Positions 18,340 through 26,444 of a DNA stretch of 64,000 nucleotides are shown here, piece by piece. Source of the DNA: Bacillota bacterium (GTDB lineage Bacteria; Bacillota; Clostridia; Acetivibrionales; DTU013); contig JAEZRE010000009.1 in assembly GCA_023412915.1 (NCBI GenBank), positions 124,001 through 188,000 of the forward strand, in the 5' to 3' direction. The notes beneath the pieces were generated by a model. It was not told where the DNA came from, searched no databases, and was given only the letters and a program-made list of their open reading frames with translations. A program made the position numbers and the translations under genes. Position 1 is the first letter of the stretch. Each line of letters begins with the position of its first letter.

Positions 18340-19464
18340 ATGCCTCCTGCCAGTTTTCTGATAAAGCCTGCGTCAAGCAATTGTAATTTGAGGTGTAAAT
18401 ATTGTTTTTATCACTCCATTGCAGAAAACAGAAATATCCATTCGTACGGAATAATGAATGATGAAACAACAGAGGCGCTGGTAAAAAAGGCTCTCGAATA
18501 TGCCGACATCAGCTGTACTTTTGCGTTTCAAGGAGGGGAGCCCACTTTAGCCGGTCTTGACTATTACAAAAAATTTGTAGGATTGGTCTATAAATATAAT
18601 ACGAAAGCTGTAAAAGTAAATTATTCATTCCAGACGAATGGTCTTCTTATAAATGAACAATGGGCTCGATTTTTGGCGGAGAATAAGTTTCTTGTCGGTC
18701 TTTCGCTGGATGGTCCGAAGGATTTCCATGATCTGAACAGAGTCGACGCTGCAGGCAAGGGCTCCTTTTCAAGTGTTATCAGTACTTCGAATTTATTTAA
18801 TAAATTTAATGTAGAGTTTAATATTTTGTGCGTTATTGACTCTTACATCGCCAGCCATGCGAATAAGGTTTACAATTTCTTTAAACGCGGTGGTTACAAA
18901 TATCTGCAGTTTATCCCATGTTTGGACCCGCTGGGGGAAGCGCCGGGTATGCACGAATTCTCGCTGACGCCTGAAAAGTATGCGCTTTTCCTGAATAATA
19001 TCTTTGATCACTGGTATGCCGACATCATGCACGGAGATTTCGTCAGTATAAGATACTTTGAAAATCTAATAGGCTTGTTACTCGGTCATTCGCCTGAATC
19101 TTGCGGAATGACGGGCTTTTGTACGTCCTATTTTGTTATCGAGGCTAACGGTGGAGTTTATCCCTGCGACTTTTATGTGACAGATGATTGGTATTTGGGG
19201 AGTATATTTGAAACTGATTTTACATCGCTATTGAATTGTCAGAAGTCGAAAGATTTTGTTGAAGTAAGTAAGCACACCGACCCGGCATGTGCGGAATGTA
19301 AATGGCACAGTTTATGCCGGGGCGGCTGCAGGCGCAATAGGGAACCCTTTAGCAGTCAGCTTCCAGGGTTGAATTACTATTGCAGTTCATTTAAAGCGTT
19401 TTTTGATTATACCGGTGACAGGCTTATGCAATTGTCTAGAATGTTTGGCGGATATTCTCATTAG
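18340..19464 (+). CDS. Anaerobic sulfatase-maturating enzyme (radical SAM, SPASM domain)
   Basis: Cytoplasmic radical-SAM enzyme that oxidises the active-site Cys of sulfatases to formylglycine without oxygen. With the start at the ATG at 18340 (GAAAGGA upstream; the in-frame TTG at 18310 is less likely), the SAM-cluster cysteines fall at C15, C19 and C22 (CNLRCKYCFY), the positions I recall for the Clostridium perfringens enzyme. FQGGEPTLAG and SLDGPKDFHDLNR are typical. The C-terminal SPASM region supplies auxiliary-cluster cysteines (ESCGMTGFC, GVYPCD, CAECKWHSLCRGGC). Its 374 residues match the family. Its obvious client is the Cys-type sulfatase at 13109, three genes upstream, and the separation by the CHR pair ties those genes to the same pathway. 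Confidence 0.93.
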   Translation: MPPASFLIKPASSNCNLRCKYCFYHSIAENRNIHSYGIMNDETTEALVKKALEYADISCTFAFQGGEPTLAGLDYYKKFVGLVYKYNTKAVKVNYSFQTNGLLINEQWARFLAENKFLVGLSLDGPKDFHDLNRVDAAGKGSFSSVISTSNLFNKFNVEFNILCVIDSYIASHANKVYNFFKRGGYKYLQFIPCLDPLGEAPGMHEFSLTPEKYALFLNNIFDHWYADIMHGDFVSIRYFENLIGLLLGHSPESCGMTGFCTSYFVIEANGGVYPCDFYVTDDWYLGSIFETDFTSLLNCQKSKDFVEVSKHTDPACAECKWHSLCRGGCRRNREPFSSQLPGLNYYCSSFKAFFDYTGDRLMQLSRMFGGYSH

Positions 19465-19479
19465 GGAGGGTGCCCCGCC

Positions 19480-20469
19480 TCATAGGCCTTCCATTGCGTT
19501 TTTCGCCCAATCCGAATCCTTGTAGATCGCTCTGCCGACCCCAATCAGATCGGCCTTACCGCCTGCCAGGAGCTCTTCCGCTGCCTGTGCCTCGGTGATC
19601 CCGCCGGTTAGAATAACAGGAATGGAAACCGCTTTCTTTAACGCTTCGGTCAGAGGCGCAAAATAACCCTGCTCTGAATGGCCGGGAACGATATACCCCA
19701 AAAACCCTCCAGAAACGTCAAGAATGCATACGCCTGCTTTTTCAAACTCCCTTGCTGCGATAAGACTATCCTCGAGGGTTGTTCCGCCTTCTGTAAAATC
19801 CGATGCGCCCAGCCGTAAAAGTATGGGGAATTCTTTCCCCACTGCCGACCTGACGGCTTCAATGATGTCAAGGTGCAGCTTTATCCGATTAAGGACGCTT
19901 CCGCCGTATTCATCCGTCCGCTTGTTGGTAAGGGGTGAGAAAAATTGATTGAGCAGGTATCCATGGGCGGAATGTATCTCAACGCCGTCAAAGCCGGCTT
20001 CCTTCACGCGGCGGGCTGCATCTGCGAAAGCTATGACTATTCCGGCGAGCTCATTACGGGTAAGCTCATGCGGCACAACTCCCGACCTGGGGTTTGCAGC
20101 AGCCGACGGGCCGACGGGCGTCGTTCCGACAGTCTCCTCGCTTGTACTGCTTCCGGCGTGATTTATCTGCATCACTGTTTTAGAGCCGTTGCGGTGGATG
20201 ATATCCGCAAGCGTGCCCAAAGCGGGGACAAGTTCGTCGGAAGCGGCAGAAAGCTGATTTCTGTGCGCCTGGCCTTCTCTTCCCACATAGCTGTGTTCGA
20301 TGATCACGAGCGATATATGCCCGCCGCGGGTCTTTTCATCATAATAGTCCAGTATATCCTTTGTGACTTTGCCATCCGGACCGGCTTTGGCAGTTGCCAT
20401 AGGCGGCATGACGAGACGGTTCTTCAGCGTTAAAGCTCCTGCCTGCAATGGTTCCAATAATAACGGCAT
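19480..20469 (-). CDS. NADH:flavin oxidoreductase of the old yellow enzyme family
   Basis: FMN-dependent TIM-barrel reductase acting on activated double bonds, with possible substrates such as enoates or enones. Family features are LKNRLVMPPMATAKAG at the N-terminus, QINHAG, FDGVEIHSAHGYLLNQFFSP (His and Tyr of the substrate site), EYGGSVLNRI, and LTGGITE/DLIGVGRAIYKD for phosphate binding of FMN. Its 329 residues fit the single-domain OYE class (NamA-like) and not the longer iron-sulfur 2,4-dienoyl-CoA reductases. The ATG is preceded on the minus strand by GGGAGG. It converges with the sulfatase maturase gene with only 15 bases between, and is divergent from the LtaS-like gene. Confidence 0.92.
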   Translation of the reverse strand: MPLLLEPLQAGALTLKNRLVMPPMATAKAGPDGKVTKDILDYYDEKTRGGHISLVIIEHSYVGREGQAHRNQLSAASDELVPALGTLADIIHRNGSKTVMQINHAGSSTSEETVGTTPVGPSAAANPRSGVVPHELTRNELAGIVIAFADAARRVKEAGFDGVEIHSAHGYLLNQFFSPLTNKRTDEYGGSVLNRIKLHLDIIEAVRSAVGKEFPILLRLGASDFTEGGTTLEDSLIAAREFEKAGVCILDVSGGFLGYIVPGHSEQGYFAPLTEALKKAVSIPVILTGGITEAQAAEELLAGGKADLIGVGRAIYKDSDWAKNAMEGL

Positions 20470-20582
20470 ATATGCGGCCTCCCTGTGCTTGCAATAATAG
20501 TTATTTTATCATTATTTTTAATGTTCTATTATTATACCCATAATTTGTTGTCATAAAAAGTTTTCTTTTGTTGGTTTTACAG

Positions 20583-20591
20583 TGGTATAAT
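20583..20591 (+). promoter_or_regulatory. Extended -10 promoter of the LtaS-like gene
   Basis: TGGTATAAT (the extended TGn motif plus a perfect -10 at 20586-20591) lies about 73 bases before the start codon. The -35 region is weak (T-rich), which is acceptable for extended -10 promoters. Confidence 0.5.
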
Positions 20592-20663
20592 GTTCTGGAA
20601 ACCGACAGCGGCCATCACTAAATCGCTAGTCAGTTAATCATTTATACCGGAGAGATTTAACAG

Positions 20664-22541
20664 ATGGAAATATACAGAGGTACGCCGTTTACTGCGGTGC
20701 GGAGAAGGGCATCTGCAGGGGCGTTGCTGCGCAATGCGATACACATGACGGATATTTTTTGGCTTTACACACTGGCGGCTCTCTTCTTAAAATCGATCGT
20801 CCTGCTCGGCCTTACATTGGACCAGCTTCATACCTCGATTCTTTTTAATACCGCCATGAAGACTGCAAACAGGAATTTTGCGTTCTATCTTGGATCCGTG
20901 TTGCTTCCCCTGGCTTTTGCCTTTCTGTTTAGAAAAAAAGGCCGGATGTGGTATCTGATCATTGTGAATATTCTGGTTTCCGTGCTTTTCTGTGCCGATC
21001 TGTGGTATTTTCGGGCATTTAACACCATGCCCACAATGAATATATTGAGGGAAACGTCCAATCTTAACAATTTGTCAGGCAGCATCATCGGAATGATGCG
21101 GCCGGTAGATCTAGCGTTCGCATGCGATTTTATCCTGCTTATACCTGTTGCCTTATTTGTGGGTAAAGCATATAAAAGCGTGCAGAGACGGCTGATTACA
21201 TTTTTCATAATACTTGCGGCAGCGGCCGGAATTCTTGCATATATCCCACTGAAGCTTTACATGTCAGGTATGTCGGATGTGAGAGTGAAGAATTCCATCA
21301 TCTACATGTATGATTCCACAGTGACGAGCCGAAACCTGTCGCCATTGGGTTATCAGCTGTACAGCGTTTACAGCTTCTTCAGCGAGGGCAAGACGATAAA
21401 GCTGTCGGCTGACCAAAAAAATGATATATCGCAATGGTATGCCAAAAACAGGGAGACCTTGCCCGACAACAGCTATAAGGGGATGTTTGCGGGAAAGAAC
21501 CTGCTCATTATAGAAGTGGAATCGCTCGAGAAATTCGTAATCAACCGGAAGGTATACGGTCAGGAGATAACGCCCAATATAAACAGGCTCCTCAAAAACA
21601 GCATGTACTTTACCGATGTGCACGAGCAGGTTCACGAAGGCAATACCATAGACGCCGAATTCATCACGAATACCTCGCTTTACCCACTGTTGCAGGGCAG
21701 CACGTCGTTTCTTTACCCGTATAACGATTATAAAAATACTCTGCCGAAGATCATGGCGCGAAACGGATACCATACTACGGACATACAGCCTGACCCGGGC
21801 TCGTTCTGGAACTGGATGATACTGATGAAATCGCTTGGCTTTGAGAACTGCCTTGACAATTCCTCTTTCAGAACGGATGAAGCATTCGGCATGGGCATCA
21901 GCGACGAATCCTTCCTGAGGCAGGTCGAACCAATAATAGTGAAACAAAAACAGCCTTTTTACACCTTTATGATAACGCAGTCCACCCATACGCCATATGA
22001 TCTGCCTTACGGCCTTAGGGAGCTGAAGCTGCCAACCGCCCTCGACAGTTCGTATCTTGGAGGTTATCTGCAGAGCATCCATTACACGGACAAGTACCTG
22101 GGGCATTTCCTCGACAGCCTTGAAAAGGATGGAGTGCTCGATAATACGGTGGTCGTGATGTACGGAGACCATGAAGGCATCCATAAGTACTTCCCGGACA
22201 GCCTTAAGGATGTTACTCTTGAGGGCGACTGGTGGCAGGACAATAAAAAACAGACTCCTCTGATCGTTTACAAGCCGGGGATGAAGCCTGAGGAAATAGC
22301 GACGACCGGCGGCGAGATAGATATACTTCCCACTGTCTGCTATCTGATGGGTATCGATAGCGACGAGTATGAAGGCACGGCAATGGGCAGAAACCTGCTC
22401 AATACCGACAGAAGCTTCGCGGTGCTGCAGGGAGGCAAATATGTCGGCGATACCGGCGATGCGGAACAGGCCGCTCAAGCTATAAATGGCCTTGAAATTG
22501 CGGATACGATAATACGTGGAAATTACTTTAAAAATAAATAA
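20664..22541 (+). CDS. LtaS-type membrane sulfatase-fold enzyme (lipoteichoic acid synthase family)
   Basis: Polytopic membrane enzyme predicted to polymerise or transfer glycerol-phosphate units on the cell surface. Five hydrophobic segments occupy about residues 28-205, followed by a large extracellular sulfatase-fold domain. The nucleophile is predicted to be T328 in GNTIDAEF, equivalent to the catalytic Thr of LtaS. Other conserved blocks are LIIEVESLEKFVI, TQSTHTPYDLP and VVVMYGDHEGIH. The 625-residue length is close to LtaS (about 650). It is a single transcription unit, ending at a strong terminator after two copies of a dispersed repeat. It might equally be a phosphoglycerol transferase modifying another glycopolymer. 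Confidence 0.9.
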   Translation: MEIYRGTPFTAVRRRASAGALLRNAIHMTDIFWLYTLAALFLKSIVLLGLTLDQLHTSILFNTAMKTANRNFAFYLGSVLLPLAFAFLFRKKGRMWYLIIVNILVSVLFCADLWYFRAFNTMPTMNILRETSNLNNLSGSIIGMMRPVDLAFACDFILLIPVALFVGKAYKSVQRRLITFFIILAAAAGILAYIPLKLYMSGMSDVRVKNSIIYMYDSTVTSRNLSPLGYQLYSVYSFFSEGKTIKLSADQKNDISQWYAKNRETLPDNSYKGMFAGKNLLIIEVESLEKFVINRKVYGQEITPNINRLLKNSMYFTDVHEQVHEGNTIDAEFITNTSLYPLLQGSTSFLYPYNDYKNTLPKIMARNGYHTTDIQPDPGSFWNWMILMKSLGFENCLDNSSFRTDEAFGMGISDESFLRQVEPIIVKQKQPFYTFMITQSTHTPYDLPYGLRELKLPTALDSSYLGGYLQSIHYTDKYLGHFLDSLEKDGVLDNTVVVMYGDHEGIHKYFPDSLKDVTLEGDWWQDNKKQTPLIVYKPGMKPEEIATTGGEIDILPTVCYLMGIDSDEYEGTAMGRNLLNTDRSFAVLQGGKYVGDTGDAEQAAQAINGLEIADTIIRGNYFKNK

Positions 22542-22544
22542 GCA

Positions 22545-22611
22545 AAAACGAAACAAAAGAACCGTCCCTGCGTTTCAGAAAACGAAACAAAAGAACCGTC
22601 CCTGCGTTTCA
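22545..22611. repeat. Two tandem copies of a 33-bp dispersed repeat (half-element of the GGGACGGTTC palindrome)
   Basis: Two identical 33-bp units (22545-22577 and 22579-22611), spaced at 34 bases, each contain AACAAAAGAACCGTCCCTG and end GTTTCA. The core is the right arm of the palindromes at 41523 and 62542, with three C instead of five. The units lie just after the LtaS-like stop codon and before its terminator. Confidence 0.85.
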
Positions 22612-22614
22612 CTT

Positions 22615-22643
22615 AACCGCTGAAAGCCTTTTCAGCGGTTTTT
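22615..22643 (+). terminator. Rho-independent terminator of the LtaS-like gene
   Basis: A perfect 11-bp stem AACCGCTGAAA/TTTCAGCGGTT (22615-22625 with 22630-22640) with a GCCT loop, followed by T residues. Confidence 0.85.
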
Positions 22644-22663
22644 ATTATTATCTTAATTATCTA

Positions 22664-22692
22664 TTGACAATGTGACCCGCGGGTCATACAAT
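22664..22692 (+). promoter_or_regulatory. Strong sigma-A promoter of the TetR/ABC operon
   Basis: A perfect TTGACA (22664-22669) and TACAAT (22687-22692) are exactly 17 bases apart. An operator palindrome fills the spacer. Confidence 0.8.
22673..22686. promoter_or_regulatory. TetR operator 1 in the promoter spacer
   Basis: Perfect 14-bp palindrome TGACCCGCGGGTCA between the -35 and -10 hexamers. A repressor bound here would block RNA polymerase. It shares TGAC/GTCA half-sites with the second palindrome just downstream. Confidence 0.7.
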
Positions 22693-22724
22693 ATGACTTA
22701 TCAGTCATGTGACTGATGGGTCAT
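22693..22724. promoter_or_regulatory. TetR operator 2 directly after the -10
   Basis: A 32-bp near-perfect palindrome with 15-base arms (22693-22707 and 22710-22724) matching at 13 of 15 positions around a central TG. It covers the expected transcription start. Its arm begins ATGAC and ends CAGTCA, related to operator 1. Confidence 0.65.
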
Positions 22725-22751
22725 ATGATAAATTAAAAAAGAGGTGAAATA

Positions 22752-23396
22752 ATGCCGAAGGAAACGTTTTTCAATCTCAGCCAGGAGAAGCAGGAGAAGG
22801 TGATAAGGTCAGCGATAAGTGAATTTTTGAAACACGGTTTTGAAAAAGCAAACGTAGGCGCTATAGCAAAACAGGCAGGAGTGGCAAAAGGGAGCATATA
22901 TCAGTACTTCGAAAACAAGAAGGAGCTGTTTGTGTTCGCTGTGAACTGGTCTATGAGCCTCTTGATGAATAAATACCAAAAGAATGTAGCAATGAATATC
23001 GATATATTCACTTATTTTTATGAAACTGCCGCGCCTTTGCTGCAGATGCTCAGGGAAGAAAGAGAGGCTGCGGTTTTCGTGCAGGAGGTTTTTCTGGGCA
23101 AATACGGCAGCGTCAAAGACCAATCCATGACCGCCATGCTGAAGGCCGCGGACGATTTTGTCCTTAAGCTTGTGCAGCAGGGAAAGGAAAACGGCAGTAT
23201 CAGGAGGGATATCGACGATCATACGCTAGTCCTGTTTTTGGTCGCGGTTTCGATGAAGCTGAAGGAGAATCTGTTAAACAAGGCTAAAAGTGCAGGCGAT
23301 GATATCATAGACGGGGGCTTCGAGAAATATATGTGCTATATAAAAGACATGATGGAGCTTTTGAAGAATGGAATGGGGGACAGGACATGTTTATAG
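22752..23396 (+). CDS. TetR-family transcriptional regulator
   Basis: DNA-binding repressor. The N-terminal helix-turn-helix reads FLKHGFEKANVGAIAKQAGVAKGSIYQYFENKKEL (continuous over about residues 25-60), and the remaining ~150 residues form the alpha-helical ligand domain. It is the first gene after a promoter carrying two palindromic operators, so autorepression together with control of the following ABC transporter is the likely scheme. The ATG is preceded by GAGGTG. The 3-prime end overlaps the ATPase start by 10 bases. The ligand is unknown; a transported toxic compound or lipid is a reasonable guess. Confidence 0.92.
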   Translation: MPKETFFNLSQEKQEKVIRSAISEFLKHGFEKANVGAIAKQAGVAKGSIYQYFENKKELFVFAVNWSMSLLMNKYQKNVAMNIDIFTYFYETAAPLLQMLREEREAAVFVQEVFLGKYGSVKDQSMTAMLKAADDFVLKLVQQGKENGSIRRDIDDHTLVLFLVAVSMKLKENLLNKAKSAGDDIIDGGFEKYMCYIKDMMELLKNGMGDRTCL

Positions 23397-24085
23397 ACAT
23401 AGAGAAATTGAAAAAGAGCTATAAAACAGGTGAAGTGGAAACAGCGGTATTGAAGGGTATCGATCTCAAGCTCGATAAGGGTGAAATCGGAGTCATCCTC
23501 GGGCCTTCAGGTTCCGGCAAGTCCACTCTGATGAATATACTTGGCGGAATCGACCGCTGCGATTCGGGAAAAATAACGGTGGACGGAACTGTCATTACCG
23601 ATCTGAAGGACGATCAGCTTACTAACTACAGAAGAGATCAGGTGGGTTTCATTTTTCAGTTTTACAACCTTGTCCCGAATCTTACCGTGGCAGAAAACGT
23701 GGAAGTCGTTTCAAATATAAGCAGGGCGCCGCTGAATACGGACGAGGTATTGAAGGCGGTGGGTCTGCAGGACAAGAAGCACCGGTTCCCCCGGGAGCTC
23801 AGCGGAGGAGAACAGCAGAGGGTATCCATAGCAAGGGCGATAGTCAAGAACCCCAAGCTTCTATTGTGCGACGAACCCACGGGGGCGCTCGATTTTAGTA
23901 CTTCGAGAGAGATATTGAAGCTGCTTCAGCAGATCAACAAGGAGTACAATACTACGATTCTGATGATCACGCACAATACGGCCATCAGCGCGATGGCGAA
24001 CAGGGTGTGCAGGCTGAGGAGCGGTGAGATAGCCGGGGAAACCGTGAATGAAAAGACCGTGCCGGCGGAAAGGATTGAGTGGTAA
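23387..24085 (+). CDS. ABC transporter ATP-binding protein, LolD/MacB type
   Basis: Cytoplasmic ATPase of the MacB/LolD superfamily, which drives FtsX-like permeases. Motifs are Walker A GPSGSGKST, Q-loop FIFQFYNLVPNLT, signature LSGGEQQR, Walker B LLLCDEPTGALD and H-loop ITHN. The start at 23387 (MFIDIEKL) follows GGGGGACAGG and overlaps the TetR gene; the longer reading from 23333 lacks a ribosome site. Its 232 residues are typical. The permease start codon shares one base with its stop codon, so the two are translationally coupled. It belongs to the TetR-regulated unit. Confidence 0.93.
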   Translation: MFIDIEKLKKSYKTGEVETAVLKGIDLKLDKGEIGVILGPSGSGKSTLMNILGGIDRCDSGKITVDGTVITDLKDDQLTNYRRDQVGFIFQFYNLVPNLTVAENVEVVSNISRAPLNTDEVLKAVGLQDKKHRFPRELSGGEQQRVSIARAIVKNPKLLLCDEPTGALDFSTSREILKLLQQINKEYNTTILMITHNTAISAMANRVCRLRSGEIAGETVNEKTVPAERIEW

Positions 24086-26367
24086 TGGTTATCAACAAAA
24101 AAATCACGAGGACCATGCTGGAAAACAGATCGTCATATCTGGGATCACTTGTCCTTATTATAATAAGCTGCCTGATGTTTACTATGATGACCCAGCTTGC
24201 AGGCAATATGGAAACTTTGACGGACGCCTTCGAGAAGGCTTGCGTTCAGGATGACGCATCCTTTGTGACTGCGGGCAGGCTGGACAACATCGGGGAACTC
24301 GAGTCGAGGTTTGGCGCGCGCATCGAAGAGGGCGCCTCCTTCGACGCAGTTTCGGGGGACAAGACGCTGAGGATATTCAGGCAGAATACAAAAGTCGATC
24401 TTCCCGCTATTATCGAAGGCAATAACCTGAGCGGCGGGGATATCCTGGTGGACCCCTCCTACGCAAAGGCAAACGGCCTGAAAATTGGGGATGAACTGAG
24501 GGTATTGGACGGAACGTTCAAAATATCCGGCTTTATGTCGCTTCCGAACTATATCTATATTTTGAAGAACGAAACCGACATTTTAAACGATCCCCTGACC
24601 TTCGGCATTGCAGTCCTCGGTAAGGAGGATTTCGACCGTTTCGGAAAGGGAAGCAGCTTTTATTCTGTCAGGTTCGATCCCGTTTCAGGCTCCGACGTCG
24701 CCAAGGCGGGAGATGGCGTCCAGACGGGCGGCATCGAGGCAAGGAAGGAGCAGTTGAGGGATTACCTGAAAAGCAGCGGCGTCCCGGTCACCCAATGGAC
24801 CGATATTGGCGATAACGCAAGGGTAAACTATGTCAAGATAAAGATCGAGGGCATAAACGGCGTCAGCAAAACCATGCCGATTGCCATATTGCTGCTCACC
24901 TGTATTTTGACGGGCATTGTGATAAGAAGGATGCTCCAGCGTGAATCGGTAATAATAGGTACCTTGTATGCGCAGGGCTACAGGAGGAAAGAGCTCCGCA
25001 GGCATTACCTGCTGTATCCGCTTTCGATCGCAGGCATAGGAGGCATCCTCGGCACCGTATTGGGGGCGCTTGCGCTCAGGCCAATGCTCGCGGTAATGGT
25101 TTCCTATTTCAACATACCGGTAGGCTCCATAACCTACAGCGCGGGATTTATTGCGGCTGGCCTGCTCTTACCGGTAATCTTCCTGGGAATCAGCGGCAGC
25201 TTGGTACTGCGCAAGGTGCTCGGGAATACCCCTGTCGACCTGATGAAGGGGGTAAGGGAAAAGAACGGTGTAAACTTTATTGAAAGAGGGCTTAAACTCG
25301 ATCGCTTCAGCTTTTCCACAAAGTTCAGGATCAGGGAACAGCTCAGGAGCCTTTCCAGGCTGGCGTTCCTGCTGATCGGGGTCGTTATGGCAACGATGCT
25401 TTTGCTTCTCGGTTTTACTGCGAAGAGCTCCATGGACAATTTGATGAACTTCGGCTTCAGGGATGCCTACAAGTTCCAGTACGAGTATGTTTACAAGACT
25501 TTGCAGACCGCGCAGGCGCCTGAAGGCGCGGAAAAATTTTCAGCAGCCTCCGTAACTCTCAAATCGGACAATGATACTTCCTTTGAAATAGTCGGTATAG
25601 AACCCGGCGCAAAATATATAGTGCTCAAGGATAAGAGCGGAGCTGCATTGATACCGGATCGTGTAATAGTTTCGAGGCCGCTTGCGGAAAAGCTGAAAGC
25701 CGGCCCAGGAGACGTCATAGACGTCGTCGGCAAGACGGATTCAAAAGAATATACTGTCACCATCGATAGCGTTGCGGAGACCTTTATAGGCGAATTCATA
25801 TTCATGCCCATAGATCGGCTCGATAAGCTGATGGGGCTGCCCGCGGGCAGTTATATGGGAGTGTGGAGCAACGCCGCGCTTGACATACCGGAAAACCAGC
25901 TGTACAGCGCTAGAACTGTCGAGGACTCGGTAAAGGACTTCGGAAAGTCGACCGAGCCGATCCAGGCAGCTGTCGGCGTTATTTCCTTCATGTCCTTTAT
26001 CATAGGACTGATCGTCATTTATGTAGTCACCTCGCTCATCATCGAGGAAAACAAGGGAAATATTTCGCTGATGAAGGTGTTTGGATATCGCAGGAAGGAA
26101 GTAAATTCGCTCATTCTCAATAGCTCGTCGATAATGATCGTAATAGGGTATATCATAGGAATACCGCTGATACTGACGACTATGCGCATTTTTTTCAAAT
26201 CGCTTACGAAGAGTGTAAATCTGACGCTGCCGGTAGTTATCAGCTATCCCTATATAATAATAGGGTTTACAGTTATCTGGCTGATGTATGAGCTATCTAA
26301 GGCCATGAGCAAAAGGAAGGTCGACAGGATTCCTATGACCGAGGCATTGAAGGCCGGAGCCGAATAA
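24085..26367 (+). CDS. FtsX-like (MacB-superfamily) ABC transporter permease, large
   Basis: Membrane partner of the ATPase just upstream. The 760-residue protein has an N-terminal membrane helix (SLVLIIISCLMFTMM), a large extracytoplasmic domain, a block of three helices (for example MPIAILLLTCILTGIVI and LAFLLIGVVMATMLLLLGF after a linker), a second extracytoplasmic domain, and a final FtsX-like helix triplet (SFMSFIIGLIVIYVVTSLII, then LILNSSSIMIVIGYIIGIPL). This is the duplicated-FtsX layout seen in exporters and mechanotransmitting complexes that act on lipids, lipoproteins or peptides, with no pore-type substrate implied. The ATG at 24085 is favoured over the GTG at 24079. The substrate is unknown. 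Confidence 0.85.
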   Translation: MVINKKITRTMLENRSSYLGSLVLIIISCLMFTMMTQLAGNMETLTDAFEKACVQDDASFVTAGRLDNIGELESRFGARIEEGASFDAVSGDKTLRIFRQNTKVDLPAIIEGNNLSGGDILVDPSYAKANGLKIGDELRVLDGTFKISGFMSLPNYIYILKNETDILNDPLTFGIAVLGKEDFDRFGKGSSFYSVRFDPVSGSDVAKAGDGVQTGGIEARKEQLRDYLKSSGVPVTQWTDIGDNARVNYVKIKIEGINGVSKTMPIAILLLTCILTGIVIRRMLQRESVIIGTLYAQGYRRKELRRHYLLYPLSIAGIGGILGTVLGALALRPMLAVMVSYFNIPVGSITYSAGFIAAGLLLPVIFLGISGSLVLRKVLGNTPVDLMKGVREKNGVNFIERGLKLDRFSFSTKFRIREQLRSLSRLAFLLIGVVMATMLLLLGFTAKSSMDNLMNFGFRDAYKFQYEYVYKTLQTAQAPEGAEKFSAASVTLKSDNDTSFEIVGIEPGAKYIVLKDKSGAALIPDRVIVSRPLAEKLKAGPGDVIDVVGKTDSKEYTVTIDSVAETFIGEFIFMPIDRLDKLMGLPAGSYMGVWSNAALDIPENQLYSARTVEDSVKDFGKSTEPIQAAVGVISFMSFIIGLIVIYVVTSLIIEENKGNISLMKVFGYRRKEVNSLILNSSSIMIVIGYIIGIPLILTTMRIFFKSLTKSVNLTLPVVISYPYIIIGFTVIWLMYELSKAMSKRKVDRIPMTEALKAGAE

Positions 26368-26381
26368 AACCTGCAAAATAA

Positions 26382-26410
26382 TTGAGAAAGCTATATAAAA
26401 ATGCTAAAAT
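26382..26410 (+). promoter_or_regulatory. Promoter of the FtsEX-like operon
   Basis: TTGAGA (26382-26387) and TAAAAT (26405-26410) are 17 bases apart, just before the coiled-coil protein gene. The operon is therefore probably independent of the TetR unit upstream. Confidence 0.6.
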
Positions 26411-26444
26411 AGTGTAAATGTCAATTATCTGCGAGGGGCGCCAA

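Noticed and set aside
21264..22556. 430-codon open frame on the minus strand
   Set aside because: It lies antisense to the LtaS-like gene, whose catalytic motifs are clear. Its translation matches no family and it lacks a convincing ribosome site.
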